Notes under the pieces: generated by a model | The model's database searches: none | Seen by the model: the letters and a program-made list of their open reading frames with translations, nothing else | Told to the model about the DNA's origin: nothing | Position numbers and translations under genes: made by a program | Assembly (NCBI RefSeq): GCF_900167535.1 | Contig: NZ_FUYE01000003.1 | Span: 168,414 to 232,413, forward strand | Length of the DNA stretch: 64,000 nt | Source of the DNA: Prosthecobacter debontii | Lineage (GTDB): Bacteria; Verrucomicrobiota; Verrucomicrobiia; Verrucomicrobiales; Verrucomicrobiaceae | Direction of reading: 5' to 3' | In this document: positions 24,152-32,807 of the stretch, piece after piece | Layout: each line of letters starts with the position of its first letter | Numbering within the stretch: the first letter of the stretch is position 1

Positions 24152-24856
24152 ATGGACATACCCGTTTCTCTTGTCACTGGGGCCGCCAAGGGGATTGGCT
24201 TGGAGGTGGTGCGACAACTTGCGCAGCGGGGACACTACGTTCTCTTAGCCGCTCGGAATGCAGACCGTGGTCAGGCGGCGGCGCAGCAGCTCTCCGCGAG
24301 CGGCCATGTTCAGTTTCTGCCTCTGGACGTCACCTCGCCATCCTCCATCGAACAGGCCCAACAAAAGGTTCGACAAGAATTCGGGCGGTTGGACATGCTC
24401 ATCAACAATGCCGCCATCCTCCTGGATCATTACCAGAAACCATCGGAAACATCCGTTCAACAATTGCAGGAGACCTTGCAGACCAATGTCATGGCTGTTC
24501 ACGCCATGATCCAGGCCTTTACCCCTCTGCTTAAAGCGTCTGCAGCCCCGCGCATCATCAATGTCTCCAGCGGAGCAGGCCAATTATCAGGCATGCAAGG
24601 GAGTGTCTGGGCACCGGCTTATCAGATCAGCAAGACCGCCGTCAATGCCGTCACCCGCGTCTGGGCCACGGAGCTCTCCGAATCCAACATCGCCGTCAAT
24701 TCCGTTTGCCCCGGATGGTGCCGCACCGAGATGGGAGGTGAAGGTGCACCGCGTAGCCCCGAGGAGGGAGCTGCAGGCATTGTCTGGCTGGCCACCGAGG
24801 CCGCCCATCAACTCACGAGCAGGTTTTTCCGCGACCGCGAGGAGATCGCTTGGTGA
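24152..24856 (+). CDS. Short-chain dehydrogenase/reductase
   Basis: The 234-residue protein starts at MDIPVSLVTGAAKGIG. The cofactor motif is TGAAKGIG (residues 9-16), NNAA follows near residue 90, and the catalytic Ser is in NVSSGAGQLSG. The YQISK motif supplies the catalytic Tyr and Lys (YxxxK). Residues VCPGWCRTEMGG close the active site. The pattern fits carbonyl reductases that use NADPH. It is convergent with pncA, with only 9 bases between the stops, and shows no link to the NAD operon beyond that. Confidence 0.9.
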   Translation: MDIPVSLVTGAAKGIGLEVVRQLAQRGHYVLLAARNADRGQAAAQQLSASGHVQFLPLDVTSPSSIEQAQQKVRQEFGRLDMLINNAAILLDHYQKPSETSVQQLQETLQTNVMAVHAMIQAFTPLLKASAAPRIINVSSGAGQLSGMQGSVWAPAYQISKTAVNAVTRVWATELSESNIAVNSVCPGWCRTEMGGEGAPRSPEEGAAGIVWLATEAAHQLTSRFFRDREEIAW

Positions 24857-24865
24857 ACCCCGACG

Positions 24866-25462
24866 TTAAATGATCGCGCAGCCCGCAGCCTCCATCGTGG
24901 TGAGGGCCAGATCCACATCTCCCATTTGCAGATTCACGCCTCGGCAAGCACGGGCGATGAGGTTCACTTTGAAGCCTTCGGCCAGCGCATCCAAGACGGT
25001 AAACTTCACGCAGTAATCCGTAGCGACTCCGGCCACATGCAGCTCTGTCACCTCTTCGGTTTTGAGCCATTCCCCCATCCCGGTCGAGGCCTTGTGTCCG
25101 TTGTCATAGAGACCACTGTAGCTATCGATCCGAGGGTCCATCCCCTTGGTGAAGACTCGCTTGATCCGGCGCGTATCGAGGCCGGGGGCAAACAAGGCGC
25201 CCTCCGTGTTTTGCACACAATGCACCGGCCACAAAGTCTGCGGCAGTCCGTCTAGCGTAGCTTGTTCAAACACTTCCCTGCCTGGGTGATTGATCGCAAA
25301 GCTACCATGATCCGTCGGATGCCAATCCTGCGTGGCCACAATCAAATCAAACTGCGGCAATAACTCATTCACCACCGGAATGATCTCATCCCCGCCCGGC
25401 ACCGCCAAGGCACCTCCTGGCATGAAGTCATTTTGTAGATCAATGAGAAGAAGGGTTTTCAT
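24866..25462 (-). CDS. pncA: Nicotinamidase
   Basis: The 198-residue protein hydrolyses nicotinamide to nicotinate, the first step of NAD salvage. The catalytic triad is visible: Asp8 in LLIDLQNDF, Lys106 in FTKGMDP and Cys151 in ATDYCVKFT. The metal-site motif TQDWHP is at residues 44-49. It is the last gene of a nine-gene minus-strand operon. Its start overlaps the macro domain gene stop by four bases. With pncB in the same operon it gives a complete nicotinamide-to-NaMN route. Confidence 0.95.
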   Translation of the reverse strand: MKTLLLIDLQNDFMPGGALAVPGGDEIIPVVNELLPQFDLIVATQDWHPTDHGSFAINHPGREVFEQATLDGLPQTLWPVHCVQNTEGALFAPGLDTRRIKRVFTKGMDPRIDSYSGLYDNGHKASTGMGEWLKTEEVTELHVAGVATDYCVKFTVLDALAEGFKVNLIARACRGVNLQMGDVDLALTTMEAAGCAII

Positions 25463-25947
25463 GAGGCAATAAAATCATAAACAGTTACGCTGACGTCTTG
25501 ATCAGCAAGATGACGTTTGATCAGAGGTTCTATCTCTTCCCAACGTCCGCCTGCCAATCCACAACCAATGCGGGGCATGTGAACAGAAGCACCGAGTTCT
25601 TTTGCCTTCTGTGCAACTGCGATCAATCCCTCCGCAACTGCTTGGTAGCGTATAGGAGGCACATGTCTCTGCCGCCGTATTCCCTGTTGGCCGATAAGAT
25701 TCGCAACCAGGAGATCATCTTGCACGGCAACAAACTGAACTCGTCCAAGCTCAAAGGGAATGCCATGCCATTCTCCAGCTTTGTGCCAAGCACGATATTG
25801 TTGCTCGGGTTGTAACCACCGTTTTGAAATGGCCAAAACAAATCCTGCTCCCCATCCGCCGATATCATTGCAAACATGAACGATGATTTTCGCCTCTCCG
25901 CCTTTAGGCGCAGTCGCATCTCCAGAGATATATTGAATTGCTTTCAT
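25459..25947 (-). CDS. Macro domain protein (ADP-ribose binding/hydrolysing)
   Basis: The 162-residue protein is a stand-alone macro domain. It has the opening GDATAPKGG, the ADP-ribose loop VHVCNDIGGWGAGF, an NLIGQQGIRRQ segment and the phosphate loop MPRIGCGLAGGRW. Family members bind ADP-ribose, remove ADP-ribose from proteins or process ADP-ribose-1''-phosphate in the cytoplasm. It lies between pncB and pncA in the NAD operon, together with two ADP-ribosylglycohydrolases and a NADAR protein. Confidence 0.9.
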   Translation of the reverse strand: MKAIQYISGDATAPKGGEAKIIVHVCNDIGGWGAGFVLAISKRWLQPEQQYRAWHKAGEWHGIPFELGRVQFVAVQDDLLVANLIGQQGIRRQRHVPPIRYQAVAEGLIAVAQKAKELGASVHMPRIGCGLAGGRWEEIEPLIKRHLADQDVSVTVYDFIAS

Positions 25948-25962
25948 GGTTTCGACTTTCTC

Positions 25963-27411
25963 TCAATGATGCGTTTTAGCTGTGGCGATCATCGCCAACT
26001 TCCTTTCGTGTAGGGATCGCTCCACACCGGCGGTGTAGCTGTGGGGATTGAGCAGACGTTTGATCGTGGGGTGCAGATGAGTGAGTTGCTCTCGGCAATG
26101 CGCTTGGATTTGCGGAAGCGTCGGCAAGTCCATCACCCGCTTCCCATTTCTGAAGACAGGCTTCAGCAGATCTTCATGACTGGCCTCTTCAGGAATGCTT
26201 TTACTGCGCTGTGGATCCACCGGATGCTGGATCTCCACCACCTCAGGACAACCCGCTTCTTCATCATAAATCGCATCACCCCGAAACTCGCCATTCAGCA
26301 TGTAACGCCGCACCTGCTGGATGCCTGGGTTACTCACCTTGATGGCTTGCTCACTCAGTTTGATCTTGGGTTCCCACACCCCTTGTGCATTGCGGATGGC
26401 TCCCAATTTGTAAACGCCTCCGAGTGCAGCCTGTTCCCCACCGGTCACAAGCCGTGTGCCGACTCCCCACACATTAACCTTGGCCTCCTGGTGCTTGAGG
26501 CTCTCGATCAAGTGCTCATCCAAATCGTTACTGGCGACGATGAATGCGTCTGGGAATCCTGCCGCATCCAACAGGCGACGTGCTTCAACGCTCAACCACG
26601 CCAGATCTCCCGAATCCAGCCGAATGCCTGCCATCTCGTGCCCTTGCTCACGGAGACGTTGACCGATCTCCACCGCATGGCGCACCCCATCCAGAGTGTC
26701 ATAGGTATCCACAAGAAAGACACAATTGTTAGGCATCGCCTCAGCATAAGCTGCAAAGGCCTCCAGCTCGGTTTCAAATGACATCACCCACGAGTGCGCA
26801 TGCGTGCCGCGCACAGGAATGCCATGGATCTTTCCCGCCAAGACATTCGAAGTCGAAGCACAGCCTCCGATGAAAGCCGCGCGACTGGCCATCACCGCTC
26901 CATCCGGCCCCTGGGCCCGACGCAGGCCAAACTCCAGCACCGGTTCTCCCTGAGCCGCCAAGCACACACGAGCCGCCTTCGTCGCAATCAAGGTCTGAAA
27001 GTTCACGATGTTCAGCAAAGCCGTCTCGATCAACTGAGCTTGGATCAGAGGTCCTTTGACTCGGATCAAAGGTTCATGCGGAAACACCACCGTTCCCTCA
27101 GGGATCGCATCCACATCACACTGCCACTTCATCTGAGCCAGATAGTCCAGAAAGCCTTGGCAGAACAAAGGCTTACCATCCCGTCCAGGCAGAGTGGCGA
27201 GATACTCCAAGTCCGATGCCTCAAAGCGAAAGCCTTGTAACCAAGCCACCACATCTCCCAGACCCGCCGCCACCGCATAACCTCCAGCGAACGGTAAACG
27301 GCGGAAGAACAAATGAAACACAGCCTCCTGTTCCGCCTTGCCGCATTTCCAGTATCCGGCGGCCATGGTGAGCTGATAAAGATCCGTGAGAAGTGGGGTA
27401 TTCGAATTCAT
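25963..27411 (-). CDS. pncB: Nicotinate phosphoribosyltransferase
   Basis: The 482-residue protein starts at MNSNTPLLTDLYQLTM, the typical NAPRTase opening. It has the conserved FRRLPFAGGYAVAAGL, EFGLRRAQGPDG and GTHAHSW segments, the HSW holding the histidine expected in the active site. The later IRLDSGDLAW and GVGTRLVTG stretches bind phosphoribosyl groups. It joins nicotinate to PRPP to make nicotinate mononucleotide. It acts on the product of the nicotinamidase two genes downstream. Confidence 0.95.
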   Translation of the reverse strand: MNSNTPLLTDLYQLTMAAGYWKCGKAEQEAVFHLFFRRLPFAGGYAVAAGLGDVVAWLQGFRFEASDLEYLATLPGRDGKPLFCQGFLDYLAQMKWQCDVDAIPEGTVVFPHEPLIRVKGPLIQAQLIETALLNIVNFQTLIATKAARVCLAAQGEPVLEFGLRRAQGPDGAVMASRAAFIGGCASTSNVLAGKIHGIPVRGTHAHSWVMSFETELEAFAAYAEAMPNNCVFLVDTYDTLDGVRHAVEIGQRLREQGHEMAGIRLDSGDLAWLSVEARRLLDAAGFPDAFIVASNDLDEHLIESLKHQEAKVNVWGVGTRLVTGGEQAALGGVYKLGAIRNAQGVWEPKIKLSEQAIKVSNPGIQQVRRYMLNGEFRGDAIYDEEAGCPEVVEIQHPVDPQRSKSIPEEASHEDLLKPVFRNGKRVMDLPTLPQIQAHCREQLTHLHPTIKRLLNPHSYTAGVERSLHERKLAMIATAKTHH

Positions 27412-27431
27412 GACATGAAGGAAGTTTGAAA

Positions 27432-27821
27432 TCACAGACGGTGGTTGAGATAGTCCTGCAACCGAGGGTTAAGCCATGTAGCTCCCACGCCGTGATACCA
27501 CGGCGAGCGGATTTCCGACCCGATCACCATCAGCGTGACGATCAACTGCCAACCCGTGACAGGCCACCACGACAGATGGCCATGCAAGGCATGATAAAAC
27601 ACATTGAGAACGAATAGAGCCGCCCACAGGAACTCTCGATTTCGCCAGACGCGGAACACATTGCAAAACAAGAAGAAGTGCCCCACCACCACGGGCACGA
27701 TCCAAGCGAGCATATACTTTTGCGCGTCAAGCCAAACGGTCAGCACGGCCGCCACCCCAAGCACGACGGCATCCACGCGCGAAAAACGAAAGCCTGCGGT
27801 TCGAGGAGTTGGAGTGTTCAT
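27432..27821 (-). CDS. Small integral membrane protein in the NAD operon
   Basis: The 129-residue protein starts at MNTPTPRTAGF and has four predicted membrane helices (about residues 18-32, 38-54, 62-80 and 86-102). The C-terminal sequence EIRSPWYHGVGATWLNPRLQ looks conserved. No named family is recognised. Its frame extends upstream through the preceding gene, but the internal ATG gives 8 bases of spacing and a good membrane protein. It could move a precursor such as nicotinate or a nucleoside, but the sequence does not show that. Confidence 0.75.
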   Translation of the reverse strand: MNTPTPRTAGFRFSRVDAVVLGVAAVLTVWLDAQKYMLAWIVPVVVGHFFLFCNVFRVWRNREFLWAALFVLNVFYHALHGHLSWWPVTGWQLIVTLMVIGSEIRSPWYHGVGATWLNPRLQDYLNHRL

Positions 27822-27829
27822 GAGGTGGA

Positions 27830-28879
27830 TCAACGAGGTAAGAAGAGACGTCGAAAGCCATGTGCCACGACAATGAGCAAGAAGACCATGTTGCGAGGAA
27901 GGACGAGTGGCCAGTAAAGCTGCGGTTTCTCGACCAATCCACCGCCCCATCGCTGCGATAACGCCTTCGCTACCGCGCGGATGTAGCCGACGGATCTGGG
28001 ACAATCCCGAAGATTCTTCAGCCATTGATCAGGGATTCCCGACTCACCGACTTCGCTGCCACTGATGCCCCCCGCAATGGCGGCGACCGTATCGGTATCC
28101 CCACCGCAACGAATGACCTGGGTGATCATCTGGGCAAAGTCTCCACGATGTTTCAGCCAAGCGTAAAGGGCCACAGCAACTGTATTCGGCGCAAAACCGG
28201 AGACCTCCTGGTCACAACCAATCGCTGCCGCATATTCTAATACCGACAACCCGGCTTGAAGGGCTTCTTCCAGCTTCCCGAAGCGCATGTGCATGTCCTC
28301 GCTGCTGACCAAAGGACGAAGGTTCTCAAGAACGGTTTTTGAATCAACACTCTGGACGGCCAGAGCCGCAGCCTCCGCCACCAAGAGAGCAGCTTCCTCA
28401 GCCCTCGGATCGGTGTGGGTCAGTCTGCATGAAGCCAGAACAAAGTGTCTTCGTTGTTCCGGCCGATCAGTTAATAAAGCCCCGAGAATCGCACTGCGCA
28501 TGGCCGCTCCATTGCCTGCTGAACGAACACCTGAATGAGATGGAGAGAAACCTAGCCAGAGCTTGATCACCGCTCTGGCCGTAGCCATACCCACTCCGGC
28601 GGGCAGTGCCGCCAGCCACCACCTCAACGACCAGGCAAAGGACCGCTGAAACGCAGCCGGATCTTCCGGATTCTGCAACCAGGCGATGGCCACCATGAGC
28701 GTGTGTTCCGTGTCATCGCTAAACATGCCTCGTCCAAAAAACAGCCGATGACGAAGCTCTCTCTGCCCCATGAAACGCCGCACTCGATTTCTCGACATCC
28801 CCTCCATGGGCAACGCCAAGGCATCACCTACTGCCGTGCCCAAGAGACAACCGAGGATGCGATGATGACCAGCCTTCAT
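27830..28879 (-). CDS. ADP-ribosylglycohydrolase family protein (first copy)
   Basis: The 349-residue protein has the family motifs: GTAVGDALALPMEG at the start, MFSDDTEHTLMVAIAW with the metal-binding DDT near residue 55, and CGGDTDTVAAIAGGISG near the end for the second metal site. These enzymes remove ADP-ribose from proteins or free ADP-ribose derivatives using two magnesium ions. It shares the family with the gene at 28935-29888 but differs clearly in length and sequence, so the two copies probably act on different substrates. Confidence 0.9.
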   Translation of the reverse strand: MKAGHHRILGCLLGTAVGDALALPMEGMSRNRVRRFMGQRELRHRLFFGRGMFSDDTEHTLMVAIAWLQNPEDPAAFQRSFAWSLRWWLAALPAGVGMATARAVIKLWLGFSPSHSGVRSAGNGAAMRSAILGALLTDRPEQRRHFVLASCRLTHTDPRAEEAALLVAEAAALAVQSVDSKTVLENLRPLVSSEDMHMRFGKLEEALQAGLSVLEYAAAIGCDQEVSGFAPNTVAVALYAWLKHRGDFAQMITQVIRCGGDTDTVAAIAGGISGSEVGESGIPDQWLKNLRDCPRSVGYIRAVAKALSQRWGGGLVEKPQLYWPLVLPRNMVFLLIVVAHGFRRLFLPR

Positions 28880-28934
28880 TTTTTAGTTATCAGTTCCGCC
28901 GCAGTTCGACAGCACGGTCACGTGCCAGAGGGTT

Positions 28935-29888
28935 TCAGGTTTCATGGGTAATAAACTGTTGGTTAAACCTAACAAAAAGAGTCTCTAAATCTTTAGACCG
29001 ACAGAGTTTGGCCATCCACTCGGCAGGGATGCCGTCCATGCCGTAAAGCAGCCCTGCTAGGCCTCCGGCGACACAGCCGGTGGTATCGGTGTCATCACCG
29101 AGATTCACCGCTTTGAGCACGCATTCGGAAAAACTCTGCGTGGTCAGCAAACACCACACCGAGGCTGTGAGAGTTTCCATCACATAACCTCCTGAAAGGA
29201 TCTCGGATTCATGCCAGGTGGCAATGTCCGCGTGAAGCAGGTCTCGAAAGGCCGAGATCTCAGGCGAATCCTGATAACGGCGTCCAAAGTCACGACGTGT
29301 TTGATCAAGGGTATCTTGAACCGAAAGACCTGCCATCAAACCGCGAGTCAGCATGCCATGGAAAACGCAGGCCATCTTCGACCGCTCATGTCCATGGGTG
29401 ATGGCCGAGGCGCGTTCGATCTGATCACAGAACACATTTTCATCCAAACTAAGCCCCGCCAGAGCCACAGGCAGGATCCGCATCAGCGAGCCATTACCAT
29501 TATCGTATTGGTCCTGCCCACCCGCGAGCTCCGCAGGACAGCCTTCTTCGATTAATCGCAGAGCTTTGCGGGTGGCAATGCCGATATCAAAGATCGTGCC
29601 GTGAGCTGTCCATAACCCCTTGGCATACCACCGGACAAACCGTTTGCCCATATCCTGGGTATCGAAGCCTTTTTCGATCAGGCTCTCTACCGAACAGAGG
29701 AGCAAAGCCCCATCGTCCGACCACGTGCCCGCAGGCTGACCATGGGTGCCATAATCACGCATGCCCGTCACGGGATCGCGAACCCGATCAGCCCTCGGTT
29801 TGAACTCCACGGGCACACCCAGGGCATCGCCAATCAGGGAGCCGTAAAGGCCGCCGAGGGAGCGTTGTTGTGGTTTGAACGACTGCAT
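28935..29888 (-). CDS. ADP-ribosylglycohydrolase family protein (second copy)
   Basis: The 317-residue protein is a DraG-type ADP-ribosylglycohydrolase: GSLIGDALGVPVEFKPR, GTWSDDGALLLC (metal ligands), a central YDNGNGSLMRILPVAL and the C-terminal LGDDTDTTGCVAGGLAGLLYG. All metal-binding Asp positions appear intact. In the minus-strand order it comes directly before the other ADP-ribosylglycohydrolase (55-base gap) and follows the DUF4291 gene (39-base gap). Confidence 0.92.
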   Translation of the reverse strand: MQSFKPQQRSLGGLYGSLIGDALGVPVEFKPRADRVRDPVTGMRDYGTHGQPAGTWSDDGALLLCSVESLIEKGFDTQDMGKRFVRWYAKGLWTAHGTIFDIGIATRKALRLIEEGCPAELAGGQDQYDNGNGSLMRILPVALAGLSLDENVFCDQIERASAITHGHERSKMACVFHGMLTRGLMAGLSVQDTLDQTRRDFGRRYQDSPEISAFRDLLHADIATWHESEILSGGYVMETLTASVWCLLTTQSFSECVLKAVNLGDDTDTTGCVAGGLAGLLYGMDGIPAEWMAKLCRSKDLETLFVRFNQQFITHET

Positions 29889-29927
29889 GAAAATGATGTG
29901 TTAAGAATGAAGACGCCGCGCTGATTT

Positions 29928-30569
29928 TTACTGGCATGGCATGCAGCCAACGGTTTCTGCGGCCTTTGGACTGAAGGGTTGGAAAACTTGTTCCGACGGC
30001 ATCTGGAGTTCTTCGAGATTACCCGGAAGGCATTGCCGTTGCTGAATTACAAATGGAGTGATGTCTTCAATGCTGAGAACCTCCTGACTCCCGTATCGGT
30101 TTAGCATCTCACCCCGAAGGCCGAGTTGGATGGCCCGTCGCTCCAGCTTGTTGCCATTGGGATGATGGTCGGGGTCCCACTGAAGACGAACATCCGAATG
30201 CGCCACAGCGTGACTCCAGGTTTCATGCGAATCAAAACCGCTGGCTCCGAAGCTTGAGGCAACGGCGTTTTCCAAAAGTTCCTCAAAGAAGAGGCGTTTC
30301 AATCGCACCGCTAAAATGTGCTCCTGGCCTTCCTTCGTGGCCCAGCCTGCACGATACATCATCCAGAGAAAGTTCGGTTTGATCCAGCTCATGCGGGCAT
30401 AACTGAACTCACCGCCGAAACGCTGATTCTCCACGGCATGACGTGCAATGGCAGGCCGATAGGCTTGATAGACGATGATCGATTCATCATCGAACTGAGC
30501 CATGATGTGACGACCACTTTGTGGCCAGTCAGCCTGCTGCTCGATGTAGTGACAGATGTTTAAGTTCAT
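29928..30569 (-). CDS. DUF4291 domain protein
   Basis: The 213-residue protein matches DUF4291: ESIIVYQAYRPAIARHAVE, the hallmark RMSWIKPNFLWMMYRAGWAT and the later VRLQWDPDHHPNG with an RRAIQLGLRGEML segment. The family is widespread and its biochemistry is not established. Its place between NADAR and ADP-ribosylglycohydrolase genes suggests that it makes, binds or removes an ADP-ribose-type group. The C-terminal tail ends with CMPC. Confidence 0.88.
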   Translation of the reverse strand: MNLNICHYIEQQADWPQSGRHIMAQFDDESIIVYQAYRPAIARHAVENQRFGGEFSYARMSWIKPNFLWMMYRAGWATKEGQEHILAVRLKRLFFEELLENAVASSFGASGFDSHETWSHAVAHSDVRLQWDPDHHPNGNKLERRAIQLGLRGEMLNRYGSQEVLSIEDITPFVIQQRQCLPGNLEELQMPSEQVFQPFSPKAAETVGCMPCQ

Positions 30570-30600
30570 AGCTGCCTCGAAAGTAATGTGGCGTGATCTC

Positions 30601-31170
30601 TCAAAGACCTCTCAGCCGCTCCCGGACCTCCATCAGCGCGAAGCCGAGCAGGTTCAGCCCTTTCCACTGGGCCGGGTTGGTGGCGTTTGGATTTTCAGCA
30701 CCCATGCCAATGCCCCAGATGCGATCAAAGGGACTGGCCTCAACGATGACCTTGTCTCCGGTCTGAAGAAGAAAGGCTTTGAGGTCGGAGTGCTGACCGA
30801 ATTTGGCGAGGTTGCCCTGCACCACGATGTCCCAGCGGGCAGCTTTCCAGACGCTGTCATCGAAACCTTGGACCAACCTGCCGAGCTTCTTGGCCTCCGC
30901 TGGAGATCTGGCGTTGAGGATGCGGCTGAGGGTCGACTGGTCCTGAAACAGCCGGGCTTTTTCAGCCATCATGAAGTGCTCAGCCGTGGCGTATGAGACA
31001 CCTTCAAGGGTGAAAGGGTGCGCGGCCCACCATTGGCTGAAACAGGTCTTGATCAAAGAACCATCTTTGGAGGGAGTATGGCCCCAAAAGTGGAGCCATT
31101 TCGGCATGTAGCCATTCCGCATGACAGCTGTTAGGCCATCGCGGGAGTGGATGGGGTAAAGGGTGGTCAT
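30601..31170 (-). CDS. NADAR (YbiA-like) family protein
   Basis: The 189-residue protein has the NADAR/YbiA core. It opens with the [10 protein letters not shown] lead-in, then [53 protein letters not shown] and [25 protein letters not shown] proteins are tied to NAD and ADP-ribose chemistry; some remove ADP-ribose from guanine bases or process riboflavin intermediates. The gene starts within the last four bases of the regulator gene, so the two are coupled. Confidence 0.92.
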   Translation of the reverse strand: MTTLYPIHSRDGLTAVMRNGYMPKWLHFWGHTPSKDGSLIKTCFSQWWAAHPFTLEGVSYATAEHFMMAEKARLFQDQSTLSRILNARSPAEAKKLGRLVQGFDDSVWKAARWDIVVQGNLAKFGQHSDLKAFLLQTGDKVIVEASPFDRIWGIGMGAENPNATNPAQWKGLNLLGFALMEVRERLRGL

Positions 31171-31856
31171 AACTCAAACAAGAATCCCTTTTTCTTGAGC
31201 TTCCCATACCGCACGGGATCGAAGCGGAAGAGCTGGGCGGGGCGATGGGCGCCTTCGCGATGGGTTTCGTTGAGGGGGATGAGGAGGTCGAAACCGAGAA
31301 CCTTTTTGCGGAAGTTTCTCTTATCGAGTTCGGTTCCCAAAACCGCTTCATAGAGTTGCTGGAGTTGACTGAGGGTAAACTTGGCGGGCAGGAGTTCAAA
31401 GCCGATGGGTTCATAACGAAGCTTGCCGCGCAGACGCTGGATGGCGGTGGTCAGGATGTCAGCGTGGTCGAACGCGAGGGACGGCACATCTGGGATGGGA
31501 AACCACTGGGCATCGGCGGCGTCCGTCGCAGCACGGGTGCGGTGATCGGCCAGCTTCGTCAGCGCATAATAGGCAACACTGATGACTCGCTCACGCGGGT
31601 CTCGATCCACCGAACTGAAAGTGTAGAGTTGCTCGAGGAAAACCTTTTCCAAACCGGTCTCTTCTTCCAACTCACGCAAAGCGGCCTGATCCAGCGTTTC
31701 ATCCACACGCACGAAGCCGCCTGGCAAGGCCCAGCAGCCTTTGAATGGAGCCAAGCCACGCTCGATGAGCAAAAGCTTCAATTCACCTCCATCGAACCCA
31801 AAAACGACGCAGTCCACCGTGAGTGCGGCGCGTGGGTATTCATAAACATGTTTCAT
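31167..31856 (-). CDS. NrtR-like Nudix-domain regulator of NAD metabolism
   Basis: The 229-residue protein has an N-terminal Nudix domain and a C-terminal winged-helix region, the NrtR layout. The Nudix box is complete: G47, E53, R61-E62, E65-E66 and G68, in [12 protein letters not shown] and [10 protein letters not shown]. The C-terminal part ([20 protein letters not shown], then FRKKVLG) is the DNA-binding half. NrtR repressors bind ADP-ribose or related effectors and control NAD genes. It heads the nine-gene operon and probably represses it from the upstream site at 31883-31898. An intact Nudix box means it may still hydrolyse a nucleotide. The start at 31856 is preferred over a weak upstream Met at 31886. 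Confidence 0.88.
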   Translation of the reverse strand: MKHVYEYPRAALTVDCVVFGFDGGELKLLLIERGLAPFKGCWALPGGFVRVDETLDQAALRELEEETGLEKVFLEQLYTFSSVDRDPRERVISVAYYALTKLADHRTRAATDAADAQWFPIPDVPSLAFDHADILTTAIQRLRGKLRYEPIGFELLPAKFTLSQLQQLYEAVLGTELDKRNFRKKVLGFDLLIPLNETHREGAHRPAQLFRFDPVRYGKLKKKGFLFEL

Positions 31857-31882
31857 TCTGTTTTTATGAACGTGTATTTTAA

Positions 31883-31898
31883 ACACTAAGTAAAGTGT
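31883..31898. promoter_or_regulatory. Candidate operator for the NAD operon regulator
   Basis: ACACT (31883-31887) and AGTGT (31894-31898) form a 5-bp inverted repeat with a 6-base gap, in an AT-rich stretch 27-42 bases before the nrtR-like start. NrtR proteins often regulate their own operon from a palindrome at this place. Match to a known NrtR motif was not tested. Confidence 0.4.
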
Positions 31899-31902
31899 CT
31901 TT

Positions 31903-32085
31903 TTAAATTTTCGCTTCCCGATCCCATTCCATCCTCATCATCGCCTTCGCACGAAGACCATTCGCAAGTTGCATCATTGGGCGTTTTGCATCCGTGCCAA
32001 TTGCCCAGAAAAGCTCATCAACCAAACCCCCATTGAGACCACAACCCATTGACAATGAAACGATTAAATCCTCTCTAATTTCCAT
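31903..32085 (-). CDS. Possible small protein, uncertain
   Basis: A 60-codon frame reads [20 protein letters not shown] and continues with [20 protein letters not shown]. The composition looks protein-like, but there is no recognised family, no clear ribosome site and no conserved motif. It sits in the 300-base gap between the NAD operon promoter and a plus-strand small protein gene, and the stop is close to the candidate operator. It could be a real small gene or chance. Confidence 0.3.
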   Translation of the reverse strand: MEIREDLIVSLSMGCGLNGGLVDELFWAIGTDAKRPMMQLANGLRAKAMMRMEWDREAKI

Positions 32086-32156
32086 GGCATAGGCGATGCA
32101 ATGAGAGATTGAGTGTGCATCTCGCACCCAAACATCAACCCGAACAATCCTGACTT

Positions 32157-32333
32157 ATGAAACTGATCCGTATTCTTACCCTGGCCGTTCTCTCCGCGAC
32201 CGTGACCTTTACCACAGTGAGTTGCAAAGAAGAAAAAGGCCCTGCCGGAAAAGTCGGTGACAAGATCGACGACGCTCTGGACAATCGCCCTGCTGAGGGG
32301 GTCCGTGACGCCGTGGAAAAAGTGACCGAGTAA
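32157..32333 (+). CDS. Small lipoprotein
   Basis: The 58-residue product begins with a lipoprotein-type signal (MKLIRILTLAVLSATVTF, then TTVSC; the -3 position is Thr, which is unusual). A short charged tail follows (GPAGKVGDKIDDALDNRPAE, then GVRDAVEKVTE). It resembles small entericidin-like or stress-related lipoproteins of other bacteria in style only. It precedes a GlsB/YeaQ stress membrane protein by 88 bases, so the pair could respond to envelope stress. Confidence 0.7.
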   Translation: MKLIRILTLAVLSATVTFTTVSCKEEKGPAGKVGDKIDDALDNRPAEGVRDAVEKVTE

Positions 32334-32421
32334 TAGGAACTCAGAATGGCCGACCGATCCCTGCATGGATGATCGGTTGGCCATCTTATTTTCATCTTTA
32401 AATCAAGCCTCTTCGCACATT

Positions 32422-32676
32422 ATGGGCATCATCTCTTGGATCATCCTCGGCCTCCTCGCAGGTCTTATTGCTAAATCCATCATGCCGGGCAAAGACCCTG
32501 GCGGATGCTTAGTCACGATTCTCCTTGGCATCGTCGGCGCCTCCGTGGGCGGCTGGATCGGCACCCAACTTGGCTGGGGCACTGTGCAGAATTTTGACCT
32601 CCGCGGCTTGGGTCTATCCATTCTCGGTTCACTGGTTCTGCTCTTTATCTATCGCTTGATCGCGGGAAAAAGATAA
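32422..32676 (+). CDS. GlsB/YeaQ/YmgE family membrane protein
   Basis: The 84-residue protein consists of three membrane helices with the family glycine patterns: MGIISWIILGLLAGLIAKSI, PGKDPGGCLVTILLGIVGAS and a final helix around SILGSLVLLFIYRLI. Members are transglycosylase-associated or stress-response inner-membrane proteins of unclear function. The start at 32422 gives the exact family length. Confidence 0.9.
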   Translation: MGIISWIILGLLAGLIAKSIMPGKDPGGCLVTILLGIVGASVGGWIGTQLGWGTVQNFDLRGLGLSILGSLVLLFIYRLIAGKR

Positions 32677-32693
32677 GCCGTTGCTTTTTACAA

Positions 32694-32742
32694 CCCCGAT
32701 GGGACAAACCGATGCCATAGGGCCGTGATTCTCTCATCGGGG
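32694..32742 (+). terminator. Weak inverted repeat after the GlsB-like gene
   Basis: CCCCGATG (32694-32701) pairs with CATCGGGG (32735-32742) across a 33-base loop, 18 bases after the GlsB-like stop. There is no following T run, so a termination role is uncertain. Confidence 0.3.
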
Positions 32743-32807
32743 ATTAAAATTCTCTGCATAAACTCGCTGTTGCGAACGCCAGTTGGCTTTATCGTGTTAG
32801 CGATTCC

